A DNA stretch of 64,000 nt from Marisa cornuarietis. Taxonomy: Eukaryota; Mollusca; Gastropoda; Architaenioglossa; Ampullariidae. The stretch spans positions 4,931,001-4,995,000 of the forward strand of contig SMMW01000555.1 of NCBI GenBank assembly GCA_004794655.1, written 5' to 3'. The position numbers and the translations under genes are program-made. Of the stretch, positions 38,201 to 50,700 are shown in pieces. The notes under the pieces are model-generated. The model searched no databases and was not told the DNA's origin. It worked only from the letters and a program-made list of their open reading frames with translations. Positions within the stretch are counted from its first letter, which is position 1; each line of letters starts with the position of its first letter.

Positions 38201-40150
38201 TGCGCCGGTGAGTGAGGCACAATGCAGTATCTCCCCTCTTGATAAACAACATTTAGAAAGGAAAAAAAACGACGAAAGCCCCCTTCCCCCTTTCTGCGGG
38301 GTTGAAGTGAGCGTTGATGGTCGTACAGTGGGCAACAAGCGCTGTAGCGCATGCGCTGATTTGGAATTTCCGTCGCACAAATCTCCATTTCCCAGGACCG
38401 AAGAACTTGTTCGTCGACGGCTCGCAATATATATATATATGCTGAGCTAAATTTTCAAAGCTGTTGGATTTTCAAAGGTATGTCGAACTATGCGACTGTT
38501 TCATTTTATCAACGTGGCCAATGCGCCAGTCGCTATCCTCCCAAGTGTTTAACACACGCATCCTCCGTAAGTGTCTCACGCGGACCACTCGAGCTTCTTC
38601 TTAATTGCCTCAGCTGAAAACGGTTACATCTGAAGTGTCTAAGACGGAGCCCAACTCTCCATTCACTTCTGCTGACCAATCAGAGACCTTAAGCGTCAAA
38701 CCAAACTCGTCACAGGTGCGTCTCAGCTAAGTCCTCGAGTGACAGAGTTCTCAACGTTCCTTTATTGCACTCCAGCTCGACAGTTTTAAAGACAAACCTC
38801 TGTAAGCTTGATGGAAATTCCAGGTTTTTTTTAAAAACAAAAATTAATAGTGAATAGTGACATGGCCATGCACCTACTGGGGAATGGATGCAGGATTAGT
38901 ACAAGAATACAAGTGTGCGTCATAAAATCTATGACCGGTGATGAGGATAAATACCCCGGCACGAAGCAAAACCATTAACGACATGTTAGGAGCCAAATGA
39001 GGAAGCGGAAAGGATTGGAACCCTTCAAATAACACTGGAATTCCACCCAAAAGCTAAAGTCTTCGGGGGGGGGGAAGGGGCGTTGAGAGGCAAGAGCCTT
39101 CAATTTTGGCTAGGACGTCCTCATTTTCAGACACAAGGCCAAGAAGATGGATGTGAAAAAATACCCTTTCCGTCAGTCTGCGTAAGACCGAGGAACACAA
39201 GAGCGAGTTTGATTCAGGCGACACTGCGCCCATCTCTCTGCTCTCCCATATGATGAAGGGTCATAAAGTGTTTGCCGACCCAGCGAGCTACTGAAGCTCA
39301 AGTAATCTCCAACACAATATTGGCTCCGTCACCCTTCTCCCGTCGCTAGCCAGAGAACCCACGGTTGCTGATTGAAACAGTAAACCTACCGTCTTAACTA
39401 ACCGCTTTCTTCAGACAGGGGGCGTTCGGTTCTCTTGTGGGAAAAACAGCGCTGAAATCGATGGCAGAACAGGACGGCAACTTTTGAATGTAAAAGAAAT
39501 CAGCATGCTAAGATGCCCTTGCAAGTCTTTGAGAAGAATTTTTCGTTCATCTATATAATACCTTCTTCTCCCCCCTTCCCTACCAACCTCAACCGTGCGT
39601 GCAAAAATCGATGATGGTATGAAATATTTAAACGGTAGTCTCGAAGCCCACGTGTCGTCCTTCGTTTTTGCTTTTATTTTTTGCAGGGCGTCAGCAGGCT
39701 TGGTTTTTCCCAGTGTATTTGTAGGATGTTAACAGTGTTGCTTTTCGGCACTCTTTTTGTAGGAATTTGCTAGTCTTGCATTTTTGCCAGCTGTCACGAA
39801 GTCGCAGGTTGTCAAGAACTCTGCCTTTGCATCGCTATCACCGATGTTGCCCACGCTGAAGGCTGCAGGAACTGGCCATGAGCTTGCAGTGAAGTCGTCA
39901 TGACCTAAAAGTGAACTTTCTAAAACTGATAAAACGTCGCCAGGAACTTGACTGTGAACTTCTCGAAACTAGCCATGAGCTTGCTGTGAAGCTGCTATGA
40001 ACTTTACCATGAATTCTCAAAACACTGACCATGAGCTTGCTGTGAAGTCGCCATGAACTTCCCCAAAAACTTACCATGAACTTGCGAGCTCACCATGAAC
40101 TAACCTAGGGATCTCACCACGAAACTTTCCAAGAATGGGTCCGTTCCGTC
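35261..40150. other. Upstream region without a recognisable gene
   Basis: Mixed-composition DNA with short AT runs (37018-37033, 38429-38441), a perfect CRE at 37487-37494 and the ATGAACTT-rich tandem repeat at 39869-40107. Open frames here are short and show no family resemblance. Confidence 0.6.
39869..40107 (+). repeat. Degenerate tandem repeat with CCATGAGCTTGCTGTGAAG core
   Basis: The core CCATGAGCTTGC(A/T)GTGAAG occurs near 39877, 39972 and 40029. It is interspersed with CCATGAACTT-type shorter units that continue to ~40100. Confidence 0.75.
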
Positions 40151-40760
40151 AGCTGTTGACCATTGCGTTGATGTTGTGTGCATAGTCACACGTGTCGATC
40201 ACGCCCTGCGCAGAAGATGCGCGCGCATTGTGCTGGTCCCAGCCTCGTCCCCTCGTGCGTTCAGCGGCAAGACGATGTCCGGCGAAGCAATTTTCCTGTC
40301 ACAGGTATTCTTTTTTTCTGCGCACGAGAGGATAGCACATGCGCGAAACGCCGTCAGGTAAGCGCCCATGCTTCCGGTGCCGCCGTCGCTCCTGATTTTT
40401 GGCGGCACCCACCACCACGACCACTGACTCTTCCGCACCATAACCAGGAAGTGGTGAGAGGGAAAAAGAGTTTGCGAAGAGAGGAATGGGAGGGATGAGG
40501 GGTCGGGGTGGTGGAGCACGTGCAAGAAGGACGGAAGACTTGGACGGGTTGTGAGCGAGTGCTTCGGAACGTTAATCCTGCGACGGCACCAGCAGCAAGT
40601 CCGGTGTTTGCTAGAGGACGGCCGAACAGCGAAGGCAGCAGAGAGATCGATGATAAATTCCCAGGCTACCGCTGGCGATGATGGTGATGGAAACTGACCA
40701 CATGGGAGATGACGTAGGGACGGGGATAGGTTGGCGAGTAACGGAGTAAGTCGCGTTAAG
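40150..40760 (+). promoter_or_regulatory. CpG-rich region with plus-strand donor-like sites
   Basis: CpG- and GC-dense sequence. Two plus-strand splice-donor-like sites follow ATG-containing sequence: CACAG|GTATTC at 40302 and CGTCAG|GTAAGC at 40357. This fits the first exon of a plus-strand transcript running away from the channel gene. No protein is recognised. Confidence 0.3.
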
Positions 40761-42039
40761 GTCGGGGTAGGGGCTTGTGTCTACATTCTAGAGGCGCTCT
40801 CTCCGATTCTTTAAGTAAAAAGTAAACAACGGCAGTTATGTCAGGAGCTTGATTTCCACGTCTGAGTAGATCAGTGTTACTATTCTGAGCATGCGTACTC
40901 AAATCGTTTTATACGTAATAATACTGTATTCTACTCTTCACCATTCTGATTTTCTCCTCAACCTTTTTCCTCTGTTCCACTTTCTAGTATACATCAATTG
41001 TCAGCTCCATAATTAGGGTCATGCAGTTAGCTTTGAAACGTTCGAAGAAATGCCAAGACAAAACGACGGCACACACTTGTCAACGTCGTGGCTAATCTAC
41101 GTTGTGCTCTCCACGACCTTTTACTCCCAGCAACGATGTATCGACGTAACATTTAGTTCTCGCTTTACGTAAGTGGCCCGTTCTTCAGATCTCTTTATAG
41201 GTACCCCGAATTTGCTACAACACATCCGTTTCGCTTAGCCTCTATAACAAAGGCATACACAAGCTAACACCTTTACGCAAATCATAAAATGTACTAAAAT
41301 GCAGACATTATTGACGTTATTAAAAATATTATTGCATTGCGTCTGGTTTGTGTAATGAATTTTCGTATTTACCAACGTTTTTTTAAAATGTGAATTTCTT
41401 TCAAATTTCTTTACGTAAAGTCAAAATTATATAAGTTAAAAACGATACAATTTCGCACTCGAGTAATCCTTTAAAAATATAAGTTGTGCTACGCGATACT
41501 AAGTGATAAGATGAAAAAGATATGTTATCACTGCGATTGCAATGTGCGCTTCTGCATTTTGAACACTATCAGGGTTCTTAACATCAATAAAGTTCTGAAT
41601 GCTCTTTAATGCATGGGATATACTTCGCGGCAGAATTCACAACCAGATCTTCCTTACGCTTCCCGATATGGCGCGAGCCACGTGCTCCTGCACCCGCAGC
41701 CTTCACTTCCTGGTCTAAAGTATCGTCCAAAACATCCTGAAGTAAAAGGTGACAACCTCCTCGATCTTCAAGCCCTGCGGACTGTGCATTTTAATTTCCA
41801 CTCAAATCTGGCTTCTGTGTTTTACCTCGGTTGAGAAACAGCACAGGCCAAGCCCAGGAAAAAACCATCCAAAACGTGCCAGCCAGGAAAAGACAACCAA
41901 AGACGTACCAGCCCAGGAGAACGTCGCCGGAAGTGAGGTCCACGTGAGCACGCTCCTCCACGATCTGCACTCTGGCGTTAAAAAAAAAAATCCTGTCACA
42001 TGTAAAGAAACCCACGTGATCACGTCACGCAAGTTACGG

Positions 42040-42799
42040 CAAGCACGAGCCAAGGCCACTGACCGCTAGCTTACAGGAAGGCGTAATGAGAGCCAGCTCC
42101 ACGTCTTGCACGACGATGACGATAATTTTGACGACACATCCGGGCACTCGCTTTCACATGATTTACTTGCCCAGGAGATTCTTGCGGAGCCCGGTCACGC
42201 GACAAGAGTTGTTCTCTGCGAGGAAGTCCGCCCAGCGGAAGTACTGAACACCTTTACAGCTCACTGCGGCGACGCGGCTGCGACATGGACAGGCGAAACT
42301 CTGCCGCCGACGACATCCCTTAGCCGGTTGGCGGCGTCACGTGCCTGGACAAGTCGCGATGGAGACCAACTGGTGGTGCAGACGAATTAACGCCGGCAAC
42401 ACGATGACATCCGTCCACGCTGCAAACGGATCCTCCCGCCGCGGACACGTCCGGAGACCATTTCCCCCCTACCCTCACAACTCAAACAGACGGCGGTCTG
42501 CGATCCATCAGAAGTGCACGCCGCCACTTCGTGTGGCTGTGATCTACGAGAGCGATCCTCGCGTTCTCTCGATCAGCAAGCGTGCGCCGACCGGCCGGCC
42601 ATAGAGTACTTCGGCGCCGCGCACGCCTTCCCCAGTACGCGTTCGTCTTGTCTTCGCGGCAGCGGTAGTGGCGCGCAAAGGAGAGAGAGAGAGAATCGAT
42701 GATGAAGCCCGGCTGTCGGCTTCGTCAACGCTGATTTCCGACAGGTCTGGCCATTGGGCCCCCTAAATGTCTGCGAGCAATATACTAACTACAATACAG
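42040..42799 (+). promoter_or_regulatory. CpG island-like region ending in a consensus donor
   Basis: The most CpG-dense stretch of the upstream region. It ends at a perfect plus-strand donor, AATACAG|GTGAGT (exon side ends 42799). It reads like the first exon of a plus-strand gene or noncoding RNA. The open frames inside show no recognisable domain. Confidence 0.35.
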
Positions 42800-45030
42800 G
42801 TGAGTTAAGGAGGCTGGCTCACCCACCCGCTCCTCTGACGGCGGCTTTTGTGTTGTTGCCCCAAACCCACTCAACCCGGGGGGGCGCACACGTTCAGAGA
42901 GGCTACCCACAGAATCGGATTTAGGGTTGAAAAAAAAACCCAAACAAACAAACGATACAGGTACTCAAAGATTAACACATGAGATGTGCATGTTAAGAAA
43001 GTAAGAAAGGGAACCAAGTTTTTGTAAGTGTAAATTTCTTTATGAACGAAAATAAAAATGCTAATACAACTCCCGTCCTCTAAAAGTGAAAAAAATAATC
43101 GCGCTGAAAACGATTACAAACAATATCGCAAACCAGTCCACCAACAGCCACAACACAAGAGTGCCATATATTATGTGTATTTGAGAAAGCCCATGTGCTT
43201 TAGGGAAAGTAAAATAAATTATTTCAAGAGGGTGTAAAAAAGCGTAAAAATGCATTTGACGATATAAATTCAAACAAGGACATGTTTGGTTAAGTGCTTC
43301 AAAGCAATCATAAAGGATGAACAGTTTGCAATAGCTCATTAAAAACAAACTTTCGAACACGTACGCACGCACACAAGCATACACATTCTTGTTTCCTCTC
43401 TCTCTCTCCACCTCCCACCCACCAGAAAAAAGTTTTAAAAAAACACCATTACTTAGATGGTGTTTCGAGTGTACCATGGCAAATATGTTTGTACAGAACA
43501 GGGAAAAGCAAATAATGTAACAGAGATGCATCCGAAACAAGATAAGAGACAGTAAAACTGGGCACCAGTAGGGGAAACAACACCCATTCCTTACCAAGTT
43601 CAACGGTTACAATGTCCAGCAGAAATAATGGCATCCTACAGACAAGGCGGAACATCGATCAATGGCAGAATGTGAACGTTTTATACATCAATCACTAAAT
43701 ACTACCAATTTATCCCAAACAAAGATCACCAGTTGATCTCCACACAAAAGAAGTGCTATAGCTGTTCTAAACCAAAAAAGGCGCAGCTTTCATCTGCGTA
43801 AGGGACAAATTACTTCCACAGCTTGGACCAGATGCGGTTGGAGGAAAACCTAGGCACAGCCTCACTTGCAGCAGACGACCTTGAGGGGCAAGAAAACCTC
43901 GAATTTTAATTGGTTTTCAAGTCGAAAGGATTATCTTTCAGCTTTATTTTACCCCTTTTTTTAAGTCTTCACCGATGTGACATATTTGCCAAGACAAACT
44001 TTTGAACGTCAGATTTCCGTTTCTCCGTTTGACATCAACAAGTGCCGTTCACGCAAAGCAAATTTTTTTTTTTTATTTGGGTGGGGAGGGATGATGAATT
44101 GTAGGGGTCGCGGGTTGCTGAGGGTGGGTGGATGAGACCGATTCAACAGGAAAAACTTTAGCTTGCACTTGTTTGCATGCATTTCTCAACTACATAGAAG
44201 CTTTCATGAACTAAACTTTAAATAAACCAAATCTACAAAGGCGTTAGCGTCTTTCGCTGGTCTGGCATATACATTTGCCCCACTGAATTCAATACACATT
44301 TACGACATCAACGCAATCGGTTGAAGTGGAAACATATGAAAATTACTTGCTGATATATAAGTCCGGACGGTGTCTGAACCGCCTCCGTGCAACCTGAGCC
44401 AACCTGTCGTTGTTGATTTGTAGATTTTAAAAAATACCAACATCAAAATCGACATGGCGAGGTTTATCCGACGCCAGTTGTTACTGCAAGCTGCAAACTA
44501 AATATCACATGAGCAGCTCACATTACAAAGCGTATTATTAACATGATTTAAACTGCACAGTAATCACGACTTAACGTCGATCTGATTTCTTTTCCCATAT
44601 TCTTAGCTTTACGGATAAAATTCAAAGCTTTGATGAGCATTGTCTGTTCTTTCTTCGTTTGCGAAAAATTAATTTCCGACAACCGTTTTCTTTCCACTAA
44701 AGATGTGGCGGCATGCTGTCAGGCCGCGGTGTGTGGGCTTTTCCCTACAGGCGAAGCCTCCAGTTCCCTTTCTCAACATTCTACCTTTCCTGCCAATCAT
44801 CCTGTTTTCGGTTCGTTTTCTTTCGATTTAAAAGCGTGGGAGTGAAGCACAAATTCTTCTTAAAACCGAACATGGGAAATCCTACCAGCCGACAAGCGCG
44901 ACAGCTCTTCAATCCAAGCACACACGCAACAAAGCACGAATGCAGGAACAAAATGAACGCCAGCACCTACGGTCATTCAATAATTTCTCAATTTTTTTCT
45001 GGAATCGCAGAAAGACTTTAGGGGCGCGAG
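42800..45030. other. AT-richer stretch without a recognisable gene
   Basis: Contains a 180-codon minus-strand open frame (43061-43603) that I attribute to T-rich composition, and no clear repeat. Confidence 0.6.
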
Positions 45031-45300
45031 TCTGGAGCTAGTTTACCACTTTTGCACCATGCTCGCGGCACCAGAAGTGCTGGCTGGTGCAGTAGCGTGC
45101 GAGAGCAGATTGCGCCCCCTGCAATGGCGGGCCCGCCTCGCTCCTAAAGTAGGGGAGCTTACTCTCGCTGCACGGTGCACGAAGTCGCCTGAAGGAAGAC
45201 GGACACAGACTTCTATAAGTCTGCGAACACGGAGCTCAGCCTCACGTGGTAGCAGCACCGGAAATCAACGTCACGTGTGCCCACCTGTTCATGCGTGTGC
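45030..45300. promoter_or_regulatory. CpG-rich patch
   Basis: A short CpG-rich patch with a TTGCGCCCCCTGCAATGG word (~45110) that partly resembles a CTCF site. On the minus strand, ATGGTGCAAAAGTG|GTAAAC (45061-45046) looks like a start codon followed by a donor, but its phase does not fit TRPM exon 2. Confidence 0.22.
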
Positions 45301-47085
45301 TCGCATTTTTCTCCGTCCTCCTCTTTTCAAAACAAAAACTTTGTAGAAAATCGACGCGACATTAACAAGGGAAAAGGTTACAGAAAGGACAATACAATAA
45401 CCCCTTTTCAGGTTATTGCAACGTCCCTGTTCGTCTTTTGCAAAATCACGATACTCTCAGTCCTTCTTACTTGATTCCTCTTCGCGTTTCGTTTTTTTTC
45501 TGTATTTTTTATTATTATTCATCGGTACTGTGTAGTTCATATGTTGTTTGCTTGCTCTTCTGTCCCTCGTATGTTGCCCACGTCTCGTTCTTGTTTTTAA
45601 GCGATAAGCGCATGATCCTTAGGTGTGTGAGTATGCGCTATACAAATTTCGCCCACCACCTTCACAATACTGTGTTTAGTCTATTACAACCTAATTCTCG
45701 AAATGTGAGCACAAATTTCTTTAAGTTCAAGAGATACCAACTTTATTTAAAATGAAAATTATCATAAGTGAAAAATAAAGAGCCCGAAGATACTCCAACA
45801 TCTCAGAGCTGCACGAGTCCATTGAATGCTGGGAACATCTAGCTCAGCGTCATCACGTGCCCTAACATGACGTCATAGTTCTGTCCGTGGCCGCGTCATT
45901 CTGTATTTGGAGTCAGAACTGTATCATTACCTCAAATTTAATGACGTGCATGAAACAGAAACGTTAGCTCTAGTAGCGACTGCACGGACTCAGCAGCTCA
46001 CACCAACCATAAGCCACAGCCTTCAAGAGAAAGAAATACTCTAATGACACCTCGCCTTATTGGTGGTGAAGGTGAGTGTCTGTGTGCACATGTGCACGGG
46101 TGCAGCTCTTCCGTTTGGCCCCGGTAATCGTTTTACACAAACCCCCCACCCCCATTAGGTATTGAATTGGCGCAACAGCAGCAATGGCGGAACAGTTAGT
46201 AATAGATTGCTGTTATTTATGTCATTATACTGGGCTCAATCAGAAACCATTTTTCTCACTTAATAAATAATTGTGGGTCATAATGAAGAAATAATTGAGT
46301 CAATAATAGCCTACTTTTTGCGGCAGTTTCAACAGTATGAATACGATGGGGGGTTTTTAAGATTCAACCTCAATATTTTTTTTTAGAAAAGAAAAATAAT
46401 CGGCATTGGGAATATACTTTAATATCTTTAACTTTTTTTACTTGATAAATTTGTGCATTCTATGTTTTTAAAGGGTCGCTATAAGTTCTTTTAAGTGATA
46501 AAATCTGATTGTGTAATGATATTGAATAGGCCGCGGATCTAAAAGTAAAGATACTGTATTATCATGCTTTAAATATTTTGCTAGCCTATTTGATGAGCTA
46601 ATCAGCGTTCTTCTACGACCCCTTTCTATCATTTCGTTTCCTGTACCTTATAATCACGTTTTTGGTTGGAGATGAAGAAACCGATCCCTACCATAAAAAA
46701 TAACAATTATCGCCACATTTTTGGTATGCCCCTCTTCTGCCAGTTGCTACGTAATTTAGTTTTCATAATCGGTGATATCAGTATTAAAGACCTTCAGCAT
46801 AAATGGCAGTATTGGCATCTAGTAGCATTCAGTCATTGCAACAGCAGTGACTCGATGATCTCCAAGAACAATGACAGCTTATTATTGCAAAGAGATTTCG
46901 TGCACGACTGGATGTGAAGATTGGTAATGATCATAGATAAATGATGAATGTTATCCGTCTTGTATAATTAATGTCCATGTTTAGTCTGTTTAAAAAAATA
47001 ATAGAGATAAGTCTTACGCACGCACTGTAATCGAATATTACCATTTCCAAACCTCGTTTTTCTGAAGGGGGCGGGGGTCTTTTTG

Positions 47086-47089
<4 letters not shown>

Positions 47090-47122
<33 letters not shown>

Positions 47123-47162
47123 CGTTCGTGTGACACAGAGAAAGTGAGAGAGAGAGAGAGAG
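47090..47162. repeat. (GT)n and (GA)n microsatellites
   Basis: About 15 GT units (47090-47120), a short unique spacer, and a GA run (47143-47162). Confidence 0.9.
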
Positions 47163-47559
47163 CCATGATAAGGTTAGTGATGCCAACTGAAGAAGTGTCG
47201 GATTATACTAAACGAAATATCGATCGCTAGGAAACTGTGTCCTGACGACAAAACGGATCATGTTCTTCCTGTTGTGGAGTCAACCCGACCCTGAGATGCA
47301 AGGAACTTTATTCGGGCTCAAGACCAGGGACAGCTGAAGAAATATTTCACCTATTAATTCAACCATGGCTGCTGACTTTAAAATGCCGAACTTAAGGCAG
47401 TCGTCAAAATATCCTTACCACCATTTCTGTTTAGCTGCAGACACTAAATCTGTGACAAACCAGCTGCCAAGAACACTAACAGATCTCCTATCTCCTCACG
47501 GGAAAAAAATAAAAACAAAACAAAAACCAGGAAATCTCCACATTAAGTGGAGTGTTCTA

Positions 47560-47790
47560 TTAAGTGTTCTAACAGCTTCAATAAACATTATAAGTTCTGC
47601 TTGGAACACTACAATATATGAGAAGATCATAAAAAGATCTGCCATGAACACTAGGAGATGGGCAAAGAATTCTCGGAGATCTGCAAAGAACACCACCAGT
47701 TATTAAAAAATGTCACCCTGTTTTCGAACAAAAAAACGTCATTAGAAATTACAAAAGCTGTCACTAGAAGTTCTGCAAAGGTCACCAGGC
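47560..47790. repeat. Very degenerate ~30-bp tandem repeat
   Basis: Recurring GAACACTA, GGAGAT(C)TGCAAAGAA and GTCACTAGAAGTTCTGCAAAG words at roughly 20-35 bp spacing. The unit is poorly conserved. Confidence 0.4.
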
Positions 47791-50700
47791 GTTTTGAAAG
47801 GGTCCAGAAGACGCGCGCCTCTTGGAAAAATTGACGAGGAATTGCAGACAAAACTGATGCCCACCACAGTGTGTGGGTGCGTCCGCCGCAGGTTTTCCAA
47901 AAGTCCCGAGAAAGTGATGTACAGAATACCACGGAAACAACATATGGAAGCACAGTAATTAACAATACCATAACACATTGGTATCCACCCCACCAAACAC
48001 ACACTCGTGCAATCGCGATTCAGGCTGGCACATTGTGATCTACATTCATTCCCACACAGAAGCGGTTAGAAGTCGCACGGCTGAAACAAAGAAGGTCAGC
48101 CTCAATCTGTTGGTCCTGCATGCAGGTACACAGAATCGACGGCCGAAAATATACACGAATATAGCGCTGTACAAACCACGCTAAGATTAAAACTATATTT
48201 TTTAAAACCTAAGCTGCCATAGACGCATTTTGGTGATTTCCCCTTCTTTCCTCCTTACCCCACTGACTACAAAAGTACAGTTGTGTCTGTCCGGGTGGAG
48301 GATGATGGAGGAAAACAAAAACACAAAACAAAAAATCCGTTCCGGGATCAAGCGTTCTTGCGTGCATGCACTCTGTGCCCTCGGCTTTCTGCACACGCTT
48401 TAAGTATAGGGCGACACCTGGTGGCGATGCACGTAATTGAACGGCGTACTGCAGTAAAGGTCAATCGACCTGTACCACGCGTATGGGGTTTCATTCACTT
48501 ACGCGCACGCTCCTTCGGACCTTTTAAAAACACCATTTATAATTTCTTTAATTAGCCTTCTGTTACGGTCAACTAAAGAAATAAATGTGTGCCATTAACG
48601 GATTTTAGCGACCGACAAACCAGCTAAGATGTCTTGCGTTGAGAAAGGTCGGAACCAGTACGATAACGATTTTCAAGAAAGAAAGAAAGAAAAAAAGATT
48701 AAGACCCCTCTCACTAAAGTGAGCCTTGTAATTTCATGTTTAAAATATGACACAAAAAGAAGACAAAGAAGAACAACAGTTGTAAAATCAAGCAGAAGAA
48801 GAAATAGACGACTATTTTTTTTATATTTTGGAATGCAGCATCACACTCTTTCACACGTTTGAGGATTTACTAACATGCAGTACTGGCACACAGGCACAAC
48901 TAACAGTCAATGAAGTCGCAGGTTGCGCTGGAATTTGGAGCACTCCTATTCGCAATGCAAAGTTCAAATGCAAATGTCAGTATGGCGCAGGCAAGGTGCG
49001 AAAGATGAAAGTGCCTATGTATGTCCATGGCAGGAGTGGGCACGATAAACAAAAAGTCTGGGGAATGAGTCAGCGAGAAAGTTTATAGTCCATTTATTGT
49101 CACTGATCACTGATCGACAGCACGTGACTTCCATATGGGACTACAGAATGATACAATTACCGGATACTTGGAACGGGTGGCGGTGGTGATGGTTTACAAC
49201 AGCGACAAAGTCTGTATCACTACGACCGACACCTCGTATCATAAATTTACGTTTAGCGTGAAGCGTTAACATTTTTACGGTACAGGGGCAAAAGCACTGC
49301 TGTGCGCGGATCTTAAGGGTCAACTGACCGGCTGCCAAGCGAGCAAGCCGGGTCCAAGTCCTATTACCCCTTACACCCGCAGCGCATTTAGCAGGTTGTT
49401 TGAATTTAGAAAGGATGATAAAACTAAGTTATCGTCCTCGTCTTTCGAAATACGACCTAGATAATCGGATTTGAGACGGGGGTGGTGTTCATGTCACCAC
49501 GTGCTCACACAGTCTGCTATTTCCCGTATCTTTGACAGTGGAAAAAAAAGGAAAGAAAATCCAACATCGATTGTAAAGTATAGTAAAGGATTTCTGATCA
49601 ATAAAGAAACATAGATGCTTTTAAAAGAGGTTTAGTGTTAAGCTTTAAAACGCGAGACGCCGAACGAACTTCTTGAAGAAGTACTTACTTTTTTATTACC
49701 ATTTCCACTATTTCTCCAGCCCTTCTGCAAAACTCATTTTACGAGTCTCGCTATAACTCAAACTTGCACTTCAAGCACCCCTCCAAAAAAAAAAAGAAAT
49801 CACAAAACTGTCAGCTCACACTGGATCGCTGTATCCAGATGATGGGTGACGTCAACATGGCACGTCTTTGCCATACTCCCTAAGGGTGTCTACGCTCGCA
49901 TCCGATTGGCTACTTCAGAGCGAGGCTCCAACGGAAAGTCGAAGACCGGGCTCTTACAAGTGCAGCTCACTAAATGTTGACTGCTAAGTAAGTGGCGTCC
50001 GTCTCCGCACAACGAACCTCAGGACGAAGCACTAATGCTGTCTGACCTTTAAGGTCGTACTACTCGGAAAACCTCTCTTAAAAAAAAAAAAAAAAAACTC
50101 GTCCATTTTTCTTAATGGTCAGCTATATGTGTTTCCATTAATTACAACGCTGAAGAGAACTTTTCTATTTAGTGCTGACTCACAGACCAAGCCGTGGGTG
50201 GTCGCGAAAAGCACTTCAACCCTTGGCACAAAGCGCGGGCCGGATGGTGGTAGGGACGTGGTCATTGATGGAAGCTTCAGGTTTCCGGGGATTGGAAAGA
50301 CATTATCCGAAAAACTCACTCCCACCCACACCCCCACAACCTCAGAAAAAGTCTTTCAGAAAAAGTCCACAAGCCAATCGAGATTTGCAGGAATGGCCGG
50401 AATCAGGTGCTGCTAGAGTGTGCATTGTAGCTTTATGATCGCTTGAACCTTATTTGAACTCTCTATCCCGCAATTATCTGAAGTTTAAAAAAAATACTGA
50501 AAATCGGAAAGCAGCACACAAAGTATGACAGGGAGCGACGAAAAAGCCAGAAACATCAAATGGACGCTTAACTGCGTCATGACGACATAACTACTTAAAC
50601 AAAATATTCAAAAGAGTTGCAAGTTTCGTTATCTATCCAAAAGAAATGAAAAGAAAGGCGAGTTCCCACGTCAAAACTGTTGTCCAGATGTAAAGCACAT

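Noticed and set aside
42106..42604. Overlapping plus-strand open frames in the CpG island
   Set aside because: Several frames are open at once, as expected in CpG-rich DNA where stop codons are rare. No domain is visible.
43061..43603. 180-codon minus-strand open frame, hydrophobic, the longest in the window
   Set aside because: The strand is T-rich, so the frame is full of Phe, Leu and Ile by composition. There is no recognisable motif, no splice context, and the open frame simply follows the bias.
45046..45061. Alternative TRPM first exon (ATG...|GTAAAC)
   Set aside because: Only 14 coding bases and phase 2, which does not fit the phase-0 acceptor of exon 2.
48408..48432. CTCF-like site (ACACCTGGTGGCG)
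   Set aside because: Two mismatches to the core consensus; expected by chance in 64 kb.
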